Source of the DNA: Streptomyces sp. B21-105
Lineage (GTDB): Bacteria > Actinomycetota > Actinomycetes > Streptomycetales > Streptomycetaceae
DNA: 64,000 nt
Reading direction: 5' to 3'
Assembly: GCF_036898465.1 (NCBI RefSeq)
Contig: NZ_JARUMJ010000001.1
Location: forward strand, 4,650,001-4,714,000
This document shows positions 38,260 through 46,963 of the stretch, piece by piece. The stretch's first letter is position 1, and each line of letters opens with the position of its first letter. Made by a program: the position numbers and the translations under genes. The notes beneath the pieces are model-generated. The model was not told the origin of the DNA, did no database searches, and saw nothing but the letters and a program-made list of their open reading frames with translations.

Positions 38260-40938
38260 CTAACCGGCTGGGCCCCCGAAGAACCCACCTCTGGGATCGC
38301 CCTCGGTCTCCGATGAGCTGGGCGACGGGCTGCCGCCGCCGTTACCCCCGTTGCCGCCGTTGCCGTTCCCGTTGTTCGTCCCGCCGTTGCTCTCGTCGTC
38401 GCAGCCGAAGAAGCGGTTGCAGGTCTCCGATGAGGAGGGCGAGGGTTCGATCGAGGGCTCGCTGGGGGACGGCGACGGCGACGGCTCCTCTTCCTCGGTT
38501 TCGGAAGCGGAAGGCGACGGCGACGGCGACGGCTCCGCGTTGACGATCTCGCCGATGGGCTGGGGCTCCGGGAAGCCCTTCGCCGGGGTGCCCTTCAACG
38601 CCGCGCTCATGTAGTCGTGCCAGATCTGTGCCGGGAACGAGGCACCGTGGATCTTCTTCTGGCCACCCGTTCCAAACATCTCCAGGAACGTACGGTTCTT
38701 GTTCGACTCGTCGTCGTCGTAGCGGAACATGCTCACCGCGGTCGACAGCTGCGGGGTGTAGCCCACGAACCAGGCCGACTTGTTGCCGTCGGTGGTACCG
38801 GTCTTACCGGCGACCTCACGGCCGGGCAACTGGGCGTTGGTACCGGTGCCCTTCTCGACCACGGTCTTCAGCACGTCCGTGACGTTGTCGGCGACCTTCG
38901 CGGTGAACGCCTGCTTCGTCTCGTTCTCGTGCGTGAAGATCTGGCCCTTCTCGCTCGTGACCTTCTCCACGGAGTACGGGTCGCGCTGCTTGCCGCTGGC
39001 GGCGAAAGTGGCGTACGCGCCTGCCATCCGGATCGCGCTCGGGTCGGAGATACCGATCGAGAACGACGGGAAGCCGCTGTTGGTCAGGCTGGACTCCTTC
39101 AGACCCGCGCTCTTGGCGGACTCCTTCACCTTGTCCAGGCCGACGTCCATGCCCAACTGCACGAAGGCGGAGTTCACCGACTCACGCATCGCCTCACGAA
39201 GGTCGATCTTGAACTTGGGCGGGGTGCCGAGCGAGACGTTGCCGTCGTTCGTCTGCAGCCACTCCTCGCCCTTCTCGTTCTTCCAGACCGTACCGTCGTA
39301 GTTCTCGATCTTGAGCTTGTTCTTGCCGCTGAACAGGCTCTCCGGCGAGACGATCGTGCGTTCGTCCTGCGCCTGCGACGACCCCAGATCCGGATCGCGC
39401 ACGCCCCAGGTCATCGCGGCCGCCAGTACGAACGGCTTGAACGTCGAACCGACCTGCGCGCCGGTCTGGTCGGCGTTGTCGGTGAAGTGCTTGGTGGCGT
39501 CCTCACCGCCGTAGACGGCCCGGATGGCACCGGTGGACGGTTCCACGGACGCCCCCCCGAACTGCACGTGGGTGTCCGTCTCCGGCCGTTGCTTCGGCTT
39601 GATGTTGGCCTGCTGGACCTTCTTGACCGACTCCTCGAGCTTCGTGACCTTGGCACGGTCGAAGGTCGTGTAGATCGAGTAGCCGCCCTGCTGCAGCAGC
39701 TCCGGGGTGATCCCGGTCTTCTTGCTGTTGGTGACCAGGTAACCGTTGGCGAGGTCGACGAGATAGCCGATCTGGCCCTTGAGGTCCGTGTTCGACCGGG
39801 GGTTCTCCCACTTGGGGAGCGTGGTGAACTTGGCGCGCACCGAGGCGTCCAGATGGCCGTACTGGACCATCTTGTCGAGCGTGTCCTGCATCTGGCGCAG
39901 AGCCCGCTTGCTGTTGGCGGCGGGCGTGGCGCCGACCGAGTCGACCGAGGTCGCGCCGGCGGGGTCGTAGTACGTGGCGCCCTTCAGCATGGCGGACAGG
40001 AAGGCGCACTCACCCGGGTTGAGCTTGATCGCGTCCTTGTCGAAATAGGCGCGTGCGGCGGCCTGAATGCCGTAGGCGTTGCGCCCGTAGTAGGCCGAAT
40101 TCAGGTAGCCGGCCATGATCTGGTTCTTGTCGACCTCTGCGCCCACCTTGATGGACACGAAGATCTCCTTGAACTTCCGGGAGATCGTCTGCGACTGGTC
40201 GTTGAGCATCGCGTTCTTGACGTACTGCTGGGTGATCGTCGATCCGCCCTGCGTCTGTCCGCCCCGGGCCATGTTGAACACAGCGCGGGCGATGCCCTTG
40301 GGGTCGATGCCGCTGTCGTCGTAGAACGTCTTGTTCTCCTGCGAGATCACCGCCCAGCGCATCTCCTCCGGGATCTGCGAGAGGTCGATGTTCTGCCGGT
40401 TCGTCTCCCCACCGGTGGCAACCATCTGGCTGCCGTCCTTCCAGTAGTAGACGTTGTTCTGCGCCGTCGCCGTTTTGGCGATGTCCGGGATGCCCACCAT
40501 CGCGTATCCGATGCCCGCCACGGCCACCAGGCTGCCGACGAAACCGACGAACAGGCCGGTGACGAGCTTCCAGGACGGGACCCAGCGCTGCCAGCCGTCC
40601 TTCCCGGCGCGCGGGTAGTCGACCAGACGCTTCCGGCCGGGCGTGGCACGCCCTCTGCCCCGGGCCGGGCCGGTGGAGCCGCCACGGCGGCCTCCCGCGG
40701 GCTCGGCTGCTCTACGCCGTCCGCCCGCGTTCCTCGGGGACGTGCGTCGGGCGTCGGCGCGGCTGCCGAGCGGCTGCTCCTCGCCTCCGGCCCCTTGCCC
40801 CAACCCGTAGTCGGAGGGAGATCCGGTGGCGCCTCGCGGTGCCGCGCGGCGGCCGGAGGACGGACCGGACTGGCCGCGTCGGGCCGCGGCACGTCCGCCT
40901 CCCTGCGGCTGCGGCGGTTTGCGACGGTGCTCGCTCAT
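38260..40938 (-). CDS. Class A penicillin-binding protein (transglycosylase/transpeptidase)
   Basis: An 892-residue bifunctional PBP. A basic, Arg/Gly-rich cytosolic leader (about 120 residues) precedes one membrane segment (TGLFVGFVGSLVAVAGIGYA). The GT51 glycosyltransferase has AVISQENKTFYDDSG and GGSTITQQYVKNAML. The transpeptidase has STFKPFVLAA (SxxK), SVNSAFVQL (SxN) and KTGTTDG (KTG). The tail is rich in Ser/Pro/Gly, with repeated PSPSPS and NGGNGG tracts. It builds and cross-links peptidoglycan on the outer membrane face. ATG 40938 was chosen with GAGGAG 10 nt upstream; a longer reading is open. Confidence 0.93.
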   Translation of the reverse strand: MSEHRRKPPQPQGGGRAAARRGQSGPSSGRRAAPRGATGSPSDYGLGQGAGGEEQPLGSRADARRTSPRNAGGRRRAAEPAGGRRGGSTGPARGRGRATPGRKRLVDYPRAGKDGWQRWVPSWKLVTGLFVGFVGSLVAVAGIGYAMVGIPDIAKTATAQNNVYYWKDGSQMVATGGETNRQNIDLSQIPEEMRWAVISQENKTFYDDSGIDPKGIARAVFNMARGGQTQGGSTITQQYVKNAMLNDQSQTISRKFKEIFVSIKVGAEVDKNQIMAGYLNSAYYGRNAYGIQAAARAYFDKDAIKLNPGECAFLSAMLKGATYYDPAGATSVDSVGATPAANSKRALRQMQDTLDKMVQYGHLDASVRAKFTTLPKWENPRSNTDLKGQIGYLVDLANGYLVTNSKKTGITPELLQQGGYSIYTTFDRAKVTKLEESVKKVQQANIKPKQRPETDTHVQFGGASVEPSTGAIRAVYGGEDATKHFTDNADQTGAQVGSTFKPFVLAAAMTWGVRDPDLGSSQAQDERTIVSPESLFSGKNKLKIENYDGTVWKNEKGEEWLQTNDGNVSLGTPPKFKIDLREAMRESVNSAFVQLGMDVGLDKVKESAKSAGLKESSLTNSGFPSFSIGISDPSAIRMAGAYATFAASGKQRDPYSVEKVTSEKGQIFTHENETKQAFTAKVADNVTDVLKTVVEKGTGTNAQLPGREVAGKTGTTDGNKSAWFVGYTPQLSTAVSMFRYDDDESNKNRTFLEMFGTGGQKKIHGASFPAQIWHDYMSAALKGTPAKGFPEPQPIGEIVNAEPSPSPSPSASETEEEEPSPSPSPSEPSIEPSPSSSETCNRFFGCDDESNGGTNNGNGNGGNGGNGGGSPSPSSSETEGDPRGGFFGGPAG

Positions 40939-41239
40939 CGAACGATTACTCCTCGGGCAGGCGCATCCGTGCGCGCCTGGAAAAGGCGGCTGGTTTCCTG
41001 TCCCCCCAAAGTACGGACGCGGTGGGTCGCGCATTCACCCGTACTGCACCGAGGACCTCGACGCCCCCCGGCGTCTCATGGGTCCCGGTGGTGTGCATGG
41101 CGCACAGACTACGCACCGCCAAAACCTGCCCAGACGTCAAATTCACCCCAAAAGGGACGACCTGCCTCCAAGTAATCGGTGATGTGATCCCGTTCACCAC
41201 TTCCCCCCTTGTCGCATCCGGAACGCCGTTCTATCGTCG
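40939..41239. other. Divergent spacer between the PBP and PadR genes
   Basis: The 362-bp spacer contains the palindrome listed at 41240-41262 and must carry the promoters of both genes. I see no further gene in it. TTGACG on the minus strand near 41137 is a possible -35 without a well-spaced -10. Confidence 0.4.
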
Positions 41240-41262
41240 TGATGTATCGAGTCGATACATCA
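41240..41262. promoter_or_regulatory. Perfect 23-bp palindrome, probable PadR operator
   Basis: TGATGTATCGA (41240-41250) and TCGATACATCA (41252-41262) are perfect arms around a single G. The outer ATGT..ACAT agrees with the ATGT-N-ACAT type of PadR site, although the spacer is 11 rather than 8. It lies 38 bp before the PadR start codon, suggesting autoregulation of the padR-ino1 pair. Confidence 0.75.
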
Positions 41263-41300
41263 GCGCGAGATAAGCAGAGGCGGACCGAAGGGAGGCGACG

Positions 41301-41984
41301 ATGAGCCGGCGTTCCGGGATCCTCGAGTTCGCTGTCCTCGGGCTGCTCCGCGAGTCCCCGATGCACGGCTATGAGCTGCGCAAACGACTCAATACGTCAC
41401 TGGGTGTGTTCCGTGCGTTCAGCTACGGCACGCTCTACCCGTGCCTGAAGACGCTGGTCGCCAATGGCTGGTTGATCGAAGAGCCGGGACACACCTCCGA
41501 GGATGCCCTCGCCGCTCCCCTCACCGGGCGGCGCGCCAAGATCGTCTACCGATTGACGGCGGAAGGTAAGGAGCACTTCGAGGAACTGCTCTCGCAGACG
41601 GGCCCGGACGCGTACGAGGACGAGACCTTCGCCGCTCGTTTCGCCTTCTTCGGGCAGACGTCGCGCGATGTGCGCATGCGCGTGCTGGAGGGCCGCCGCA
41701 GCCGGTTGGAGGAGCGCCTCGAGAAGATGCGCGCATCCCTGGCCCGCACGCGGGAGCGCCTCGACGACTACACGCTTGAGCTCCAGCGCCACGGAATGGA
41801 GTCCGTGGAGCGCGAAGTGCGCTGGCTGAACGAGCTCATCGAGAGCGAGCGGGCCGGACGGGACCTCAAAGGTTCCGACTCCGGGGGGCCCGCTCAGCAG
41901 AACACCACATCTGGATCGACGGGCGTCCTGCCCCGTCCCGGGGACACCCCCGGGACGGATTCGCCCGACGACACCGCCACGTGA
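41301..41984 (+). CDS. PadR-family transcriptional regulator
   Basis: A 227-residue regulator. The PadR winged helix spans residues 1-100: [24 protein letters not shown], ending with [21 protein letters not shown] helical C-terminal dimer domain follows ([20 protein letters not shown]) with a disordered Ser/Gly/Thr tail. GGAGG lies just upstream of ATG 41301. ino1 starts 44 bp after its stop, so the pair is likely an operon. In actinobacteria this arrangement is conserved; direct repression of ino1 is an inference. Confidence 0.88.
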   Translation: MSRRSGILEFAVLGLLRESPMHGYELRKRLNTSLGVFRAFSYGTLYPCLKTLVANGWLIEEPGHTSEDALAAPLTGRRAKIVYRLTAEGKEHFEELLSQTGPDAYEDETFAARFAFFGQTSRDVRMRVLEGRRSRLEERLEKMRASLARTRERLDDYTLELQRHGMESVEREVRWLNELIESERAGRDLKGSDSGGPAQQNTTSGSTGVLPRPGDTPGTDSPDDTAT

Positions 41985-42028
41985 GCGCCCACTCAGGGCC
42001 TCACTCGTACACACAGGGAGCAACCGGA

Positions 42029-43111
42029 ATGGGTTCGGTTCGCGTAGCCATCGTCGGCGTGGGCAACTGCGCGGCATCGCTGGTGCAGGGCGTCGAGTAC
42101 TACAAGGACGCCGACCCGGCGACCAAGGTGCCGGGCCTGATGCACGTGCAGTTCGGGGACTACCACGTCGGTGACGTCGAGTTCGTCGCGGCTTTCGACG
42201 TCGACGCGAAGAAGGTCGGTCTCGACCTCTCGGACGCCATCGGCGCCAGCGAGAACAACACCATCAAGATCTGCGACGTCCCGAACAAGGGCATCACGGT
42301 CCAGCGCGGCCACACCCTGGACGGTCTCGGCAAGTACTACCGCGAGACCATCGAGGAGTCCGCCGAGGCCCCGGTCGACGTGGTCCAGATCCTCAAGGAC
42401 CGCCAGGTCGACGTCCTCGTCTGCTACCTGCCCGTGGGCTCCGAGGACGCGGCGAAGTTCTACGCCCAGTGCGCCATCGACGCCAAGGTCGCGTTCGTCA
42501 ACGCCCTCCCGGTCTTCATCGCCGGCACCAAGGAGTGGGCGGACAAGTTCACCGAGGCGGGCGTCCCGATCGTCGGCGACGACATCAAGTCCCAGGTCGG
42601 CGCCACCATCACTCACCGGGTGATGGCGAAGCTGTTCGAGGACCGAGGTGTCCGGCTCGAGCGCACCATGCAGCTCAACGTCGGCGGCAACATGGACTTC
42701 AAGAACATGCTGGAGCGCGACCGCCTCGAGTCCAAGAAGATCTCGAAGACGCAGGCCGTCACCTCGCAGATCCCCGACCGCGAGCTGGGCGAGAAGAACG
42801 TCCACATCGGCCCGTCGGACTACGTGGCGTGGCTGGACGACCGCAAGTGGGCGTACGTCCGTCTCGAAGGCCGTGCCTTCGGCGACGTCCCGCTGAACCT
42901 CGAGTACAAGCTCGAGGTGTGGGACTCCCCGAACTCCGCGGGTGTCATCATCGACGCCTTGCGCGCCGCGAAGATCGCGAAGGACCGCGGCATCGGCGGC
43001 CCGATCCTGTCGGCGTCGAGCTACTTCATGAAGTCCCCGCCGGTCCAGTACTTCGACGACGAGGCCTACGCCAACGTCGAGAAGTTCATCCGCGGTGAGG
43101 TCGAGCGCTAG
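42029..43111 (+). CDS. ino1: Myo-inositol-1-phosphate synthase
   Basis: A 360-residue NAD-dependent synthase of the actinobacterial/archaeal type, converting glucose 6-phosphate to inositol 1-phosphate, which feeds phosphatidylinositol, mycothiol and PIMs. [16 protein letters not shown] is the NAD-binding loop; [22 protein letters not shown] and [14 protein letters not shown] are active-site signatures. CAGGGAG lies a short distance upstream of ATG 42029. It is downstream of padR. Confidence 0.95.
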   Translation: MGSVRVAIVGVGNCAASLVQGVEYYKDADPATKVPGLMHVQFGDYHVGDVEFVAAFDVDAKKVGLDLSDAIGASENNTIKICDVPNKGITVQRGHTLDGLGKYYRETIEESAEAPVDVVQILKDRQVDVLVCYLPVGSEDAAKFYAQCAIDAKVAFVNALPVFIAGTKEWADKFTEAGVPIVGDDIKSQVGATITHRVMAKLFEDRGVRLERTMQLNVGGNMDFKNMLERDRLESKKISKTQAVTSQIPDRELGEKNVHIGPSDYVAWLDDRKWAYVRLEGRAFGDVPLNLEYKLEVWDSPNSAGVIIDALRAAKIAKDRGIGGPILSASSYFMKSPPVQYFDDEAYANVEKFIRGEVER

Positions 43112-43150
43112 CCCGACCGAACAGAAATTCGCTCCTGCCAGGGCTGAACA

Positions 43151-43179
43151 GGGTCCCCGGGTATCCGACCCGGGGACCC
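43151..43179 (+). terminator. Stem-loop after ino1
   Basis: GGGTCCCCGGGT (43151-43162) pairs perfectly with ACCCGGGGACCC (43168-43179) around a 5-nt loop. Confidence 0.85.
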
Positions 43180-43202
43180 TCCCCGTATGTGAGGCTGTGC
43201 CC

Positions 43203-44480
43203 ATGGCCGTCGTCCGTGATCTGCGCGTCCTGCTGCGCTTCGGGAACTTCCGTCGGCTGCTCGCTGTACGGCTGCTCTCCCAGTGCGCGGACGGCGTCTA
43301 CCAGGTCGCGCTCGCCACCTACGTCGTGTTCTCCCCGGAGAAACAGACGTCGGCCGCGGCGATCGCCTCCGCCATGGCCGTCCTGCTTCTGCCCTACTCC
43401 CTGGTCGGCCCCTTCGCCGGCGTCCTCCTGGACCGCTGGCGCCGCCGGCAGGTGTTCCTCCACGGCAACCTGCTGCGCGCCCTGCTGGCGTCCGCGACGG
43501 CCGCCCTGATGGTCAGCCAGGTGCCCGACTGGCTCTTCTACGCCTCCGCGCTGTGCGTCACCGCGGTCAACCGATTCGTTCTCGCCGGCCTGTCCGCGGC
43601 TCTGCCTCGCGTGGTGGACGGTGAGCGTCTGGTGATTGCCAACTCCCTTTCGCCGACGGCCGGGACGCTGGCCGCGGTCGCGGGCGGTGGTCTCGCCTTC
43701 GCCGTCCGCTTGGTGGTCGCGGACTCCGACGCCGCGGTCGTGCTGCTGGCGTGCGCACTGTATCTGTGCGCCGCGCTCATGTCCCTGTCCATGGCCGCGG
43801 ATCTGCTCGGCCCCGGCCGGGCGCTGGACCCGACCCGGCTGACGGCCGCGCTCAGGGGCACCGCCCGCGGCCTCTCGGCCGGCGTGCGGCATCTGTCCGA
43901 GCCGCGGCGCAGGGAGGCGGCCTGGGCGCTCGTCTCGATCTCGCTGATGCGGTTCTGCTACGGCGCCCTGACCGTCATGGTGCTGATGCTGTGCCGGTAC
44001 GCCTGGTCGTCCGACCCGGACGACGGACTGGCCCTGCTGGGAGTCGCGGTGGGCGTCTCCGGAGCCGGGTTCTTCCTCGCGGCGGTGGTGACACCTGCGG
44101 CGGCAGAACGGCTGGGCCCGCTCCGCTGGATCGTCGTCTGCTCTACAGCGGCCGCCGTCCTGGAGCCCCTGCTGGTGCTCCCCTTCGCCCGGACAGCCGC
44201 GTTCGTCGCCGCGTTCGTGCTGGGGCTGGCCACTCAAGGCGCGAAGATCGCCACCGACACCATTGTCCAGTGCTGTGTGGAGGACGGCTTCCGCGGCCGG
44301 ATCTTCTCGCTCTACGACGTTCTGTTCAACGTCGCGTTCGTCGGCGCCGCCGCAATCTCCGCCCTGATGCTTCCGCCTGACGGCCGTTCCGCTGCGCTGG
44401 TGGTCACGATCGCCGTTATCTACGGAGGAAATGCTTGCGCTATGGCCCACTTTGTACGTCGCCGCGTGTCACATCAATGA
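43203..44480 (+). CDS. MFS-family transporter
   Basis: A 425-residue, roughly 12-span transporter starting MAVVRDLRVLLRFGNFRRLL. SQCADGVYQVALATYVVF and the motif-A-like loop LLDRWRRRQVFLHGN between helices 2 and 3 are seen; GFRGRIFSLYDVLFNVAF is in the C-terminal half. The group includes drug exporters and uncharacterised efflux proteins. The ino1 terminator precedes it, so it is separately transcribed. The substrate is unknown. Confidence 0.85.
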   Translation: MAVVRDLRVLLRFGNFRRLLAVRLLSQCADGVYQVALATYVVFSPEKQTSAAAIASAMAVLLLPYSLVGPFAGVLLDRWRRRQVFLHGNLLRALLASATAALMVSQVPDWLFYASALCVTAVNRFVLAGLSAALPRVVDGERLVIANSLSPTAGTLAAVAGGGLAFAVRLVVADSDAAVVLLACALYLCAALMSLSMAADLLGPGRALDPTRLTAALRGTARGLSAGVRHLSEPRRREAAWALVSISLMRFCYGALTVMVLMLCRYAWSSDPDDGLALLGVAVGVSGAGFFLAAVVTPAAAERLGPLRWIVVCSTAAAVLEPLLVLPFARTAAFVAAFVLGLATQGAKIATDTIVQCCVEDGFRGRIFSLYDVLFNVAFVGAAAISALMLPPDGRSAALVVTIAVIYGGNACAMAHFVRRRVSHQ

Positions 44481-44589
44481 CACAGACTCCCTCTCGGGTA
44501 CGGCGTTGTCAGTGGGGCCCGGTAACTTACGTGCGTCTTACTTCGCGAGTGATTTCGCGCCACACCTAAGTTTCTAGGGGGACCCCCAA

Positions 44590-45048
44590 ATGTCGACTCC
44601 GCCGCCCCAGGGCCAGAACCCGTTTGCGCAGCAGGGCCAGCAGCCCTACGGCCAGCCCGAGGGCCAGGCACCCTACCCGCCGCAGGGCACGGCGCCGTAT
44701 GCGCCTGTCCCGCCGGCGGCCCCCGGCAAGCGTGTCAGCAAGAAGGTGCTGCGCATCGTCGGCTTCATAGTCCTCGCGATAATCATCGCCGTGGTCAAGT
44801 GGCAGATGGGCAAGACCGACGCCGAGACCACGTCCGTCGGCAGCTGCGTACACAACAAGGGCAGCCAGTCTGATCCCGACCTGAAGACGGTCGACTGCTC
44901 CTCTGCCGACGCCCAGTACAAGGTCGTCGGGAAGTTCGACAACAGCAGCGACGACAAGAAGTGCGCAACGGTCACGGAAGCCGAGATCGCATACATCCAG
45001 TCGGGCGGCAACCACGACGTCGTCCTCTGCCTGAAGGCAACCAAGTAA
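44590..45048 (+). CDS. Single-span membrane protein with Pro/Gln-rich N-terminus
   Basis: A 152-residue protein. Residues 1-45 are Gln/Pro/Gly-rich (NPFAQQGQQPYGQPEGQAPY). One membrane segment (VLRIVGFIVLAIIIAVVKW) follows, and an outside domain of about 80 residues contains four Cys (GSCVHNK, VDCSSADAQ, KKCATV, VVLCLK) likely paired as disulfides. It resembles LppU/SCO3897-type proteins of unknown role. Confidence 0.78.
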   Translation: MSTPPPQGQNPFAQQGQQPYGQPEGQAPYPPQGTAPYAPVPPAAPGKRVSKKVLRIVGFIVLAIIIAVVKWQMGKTDAETTSVGSCVHNKGSQSDPDLKTVDCSSADAQYKVVGKFDNSSDDKKCATVTEAEIAYIQSGGNHDVVLCLKATK

Positions 45049-45072
45049 GGCAGTCGGCAAGCATCAAGCGGT

Positions 45073-45086
45073 GTTTCACGTGAAAC
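45073..45086. other. parS: parS site in a 24-bp palindrome
   Basis: A perfect parS. The palindrome extends over 45068-45091 (flanks GCGGT and ACCGC), 25 bp past the upstream stop codon. Confidence 0.93.
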
Positions 45087-45100
45087 ACCGCCTGGCCGCA

Positions 45101-45140
45101 CGAGAGCGCCGCACGGGGTAGGCCCCATGCGGCGCTCTCG
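45101..45140. terminator. Stem-loop in the convergent spacer
   Basis: CGAGAGCGCCGCA (45101-45113) and TGCGGCGCTCTCG (45128-45140) pair perfectly around a 14-nt loop. Confidence 0.87.
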
Positions 45141-45179
45141 TCGGTGCTCGCAGAATGGCCGCTCAAGTGTCGGCCGCCA

Positions 45180-45227
45180 CTGAAAGGGGCGGTCATGTTT
45201 CACGTGAAACATGACCGCCCCTTTCAG
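45180..45227. terminator. 48-bp perfect palindrome at the pcnA 3' end, centred on parS
   Basis: Arms of 24 bp (left begins CTGAAAGGGGCGGTCAT; right ends ATGACCGCCCCTTTCAG) meet with no loop. The centre is a perfect parS. It starts 3 bp after the pcnA stop and can form a terminator hairpin for pcnA. Confidence 0.88.
45197..45210. other. parS: parS site at the centre of the 48-bp palindrome
   Basis: A perfect GTTTCACGTGAAAC that forms the exact centre of the palindrome at 45180-45227. Confidence 0.94.
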
Positions 45228-45229
45228 CT

Positions 45230-46696
45230 TCAGACCTGCTCGGACCACCACTGCTTGAGGGCGGTCACCGCGGCGTCGTGCTCCATCGGTCCGTGCTCCA
45301 GGCGCAGTTCCAGCAGATGCTTGTACGCGTTGCCGATGGCGGGGCCCGGGCCGATGCCCAGGATCTCCATGATCTGGTTGCCGTCGAGGTCGGGACGGAT
45401 CGCGTCCAGCTGCTCCTTCTCCTTCAGCTGGGCGATGCGCTCCTCCAGCCCGTCGTACGCCCGTGAGAGCGACGCCGCCTTGCGCTTGTTCCGCGTGGTG
45501 CAGTCCGACCGGGTCAGCTTGTGGAGCCGGTCGAGGAGCGGTCCGGCGTCCCGGACATAGCGACGCACCGCGGAGTCCGTCCACTCGCCCATGCCGTACC
45601 CGTGGAAGCGCAGGTGGAGTTCGACCAGTCGTGAGACGTCCTTCACCAGCTCATTGGAGTACTTCAGGGCCGTCATCCGCTTCTTGGTCATCTTCGCTCC
45701 GACCACCTCGTGGTGGTGGAACGAGACGCGGCCGTCCTTCTCGAAGCGTCGGGTGCGCGGCTTGCCGATGTCATGCAGCAGCGCCGCGAGTCGCAGCACG
45801 AGGTCGGGGCCGTCCTCCTCCAGGTCGATCGCCTGCTCGAGGACGATCAACGTGTGCTCGTAGACGTCCTTGTGCCGGTGGTGCTCATCGCTCTCCAACC
45901 GCAGGGCGGGCAGCTCTGGCAGCACGTGGCCGGCGATGCCGGTGTCAGCCAGCAGGGCCAGCCCCTTGCGCGGGTGTGTGGAGAGGATCAGCTTGTTCAG
46001 CTCGTCCCGTACCCGCTCGGCTGAGACGATCTCGATGCGGGCGGCCATCTCCGTCATCGCCGTGACGACCTCGGGGGCGACCTCGAAATCAAGCTGGGCG
46101 GCGAAACGGGCGGCGCGCATCATCCGCAGCGGATCGTCCGAGAAGGACTCCTCCGGCGTCCCCGGCGTACGCAGCACTCGCGCCGCGAGGTCGCCCAGGC
46201 CTCCGTGCGGGTCGATGAACTCGTTCTGGGGCAGCGCCACGGCCATGGCGTTCACCGTGAAGTCACGCCGGACGAGGTCCTGCTCGATGGAGTCGCCGTA
46301 AGACACCTCGGGCTTGCGCGAGGTGCGGTCGTACGCCTCCGAGCGGTAGGTGGTGACCTCGATCTGAAAGCATCGGTCGACGCCTTCGACGCGGGCCTCC
46401 TTCTGAAGCCCCACGGTGCCGAAGGCGATCCCGACTTCCCACACGGAGTCCGCCCAGGGGCGCACGATCTTCAGGACGTCCTCGGGCCGGGCGTCCGTCG
46501 TGAAGTCCAGATCATTGCCGAGCCGGCCGAGCAAAGCGTCCCGTACCGAACCACCGACCAGGGCGAGGGAGAACCCCGCCTCCTGGAAACGGCGGGCGAG
46601 GTCGTCGGCGACAGGGGCTACCCGCAGGAGCTCGTTCACCGCGCGGTGCTGCACCTGGCTCAGGGCGCTGAGGTTGTCTTCGTTGGCGTTCGGCAC
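45230..46696 (-). CDS. pcnA: CCA-adding tRNA nucleotidyltransferase / poly(A) polymerase family
   Basis: A 488-residue class II nucleotidyltransferase. LVGGSVRDALLGRLGNDLDF carries the GG and DxD motifs, and an HD domain follows with LLHDIGKPRTRRFEKDGRVS, RFHGYGMGEWTDSAVRRYVR, and SFSDDPLRMMRAARFAAQL. The family adds CCA to tRNA or poly(A) to RNA; in Streptomyces such enzymes can be CCA-adding only. GTG 46696 gives PNANEDNLSALSQVQH; it has no clear ribosome site. The gene runs opposite to the murJ cluster and ends 3 bp before the parS palindrome. Confidence 0.9.
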   Translation of the reverse strand: MPNANEDNLSALSQVQHRAVNELLRVAPVADDLARRFQEAGFSLALVGGSVRDALLGRLGNDLDFTTDARPEDVLKIVRPWADSVWEVGIAFGTVGLQKEARVEGVDRCFQIEVTTYRSEAYDRTSRKPEVSYGDSIEQDLVRRDFTVNAMAVALPQNEFIDPHGGLGDLAARVLRTPGTPEESFSDDPLRMMRAARFAAQLDFEVAPEVVTAMTEMAARIEIVSAERVRDELNKLILSTHPRKGLALLADTGIAGHVLPELPALRLESDEHHRHKDVYEHTLIVLEQAIDLEEDGPDLVLRLAALLHDIGKPRTRRFEKDGRVSFHHHEVVGAKMTKKRMTALKYSNELVKDVSRLVELHLRFHGYGMGEWTDSAVRRYVRDAGPLLDRLHKLTRSDCTTRNKRKAASLSRAYDGLEERIAQLKEKEQLDAIRPDLDGNQIMEILGIGPGPAIGNAYKHLLELRLEHGPMEHDAAVTALKQWWSEQV

Positions 46697-46963
46697 AACA
46701 GAAGAGGGTACGTGGCCCGGCGAGCCGAGGCCGCCCTGTTTCACGACCGCCGGACGTACCCTGGGGTAAGGGTCCAACCAGGGCTTTGCCGACCATAAGG
46801 CCTGAGAAGAACGTCCTCCCTCATACCGGCACACAGCGGACGGTCCACCGTTCTTTCACGATCTTGTGGCGCACTCCGCGGCACTTCCCCTCAGCGCGCA
46901 TCGTTACCATGCGTGGACGCACATTCCGACGACCACTGACGACGACGAGGGACGGGCGAACGC

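Noticed and set aside
45144..45560. Plus-strand frame over the parS palindrome and pcnA end
   Set aside because: Antisense to pcnA and low quality; the palindrome explains the sequence.
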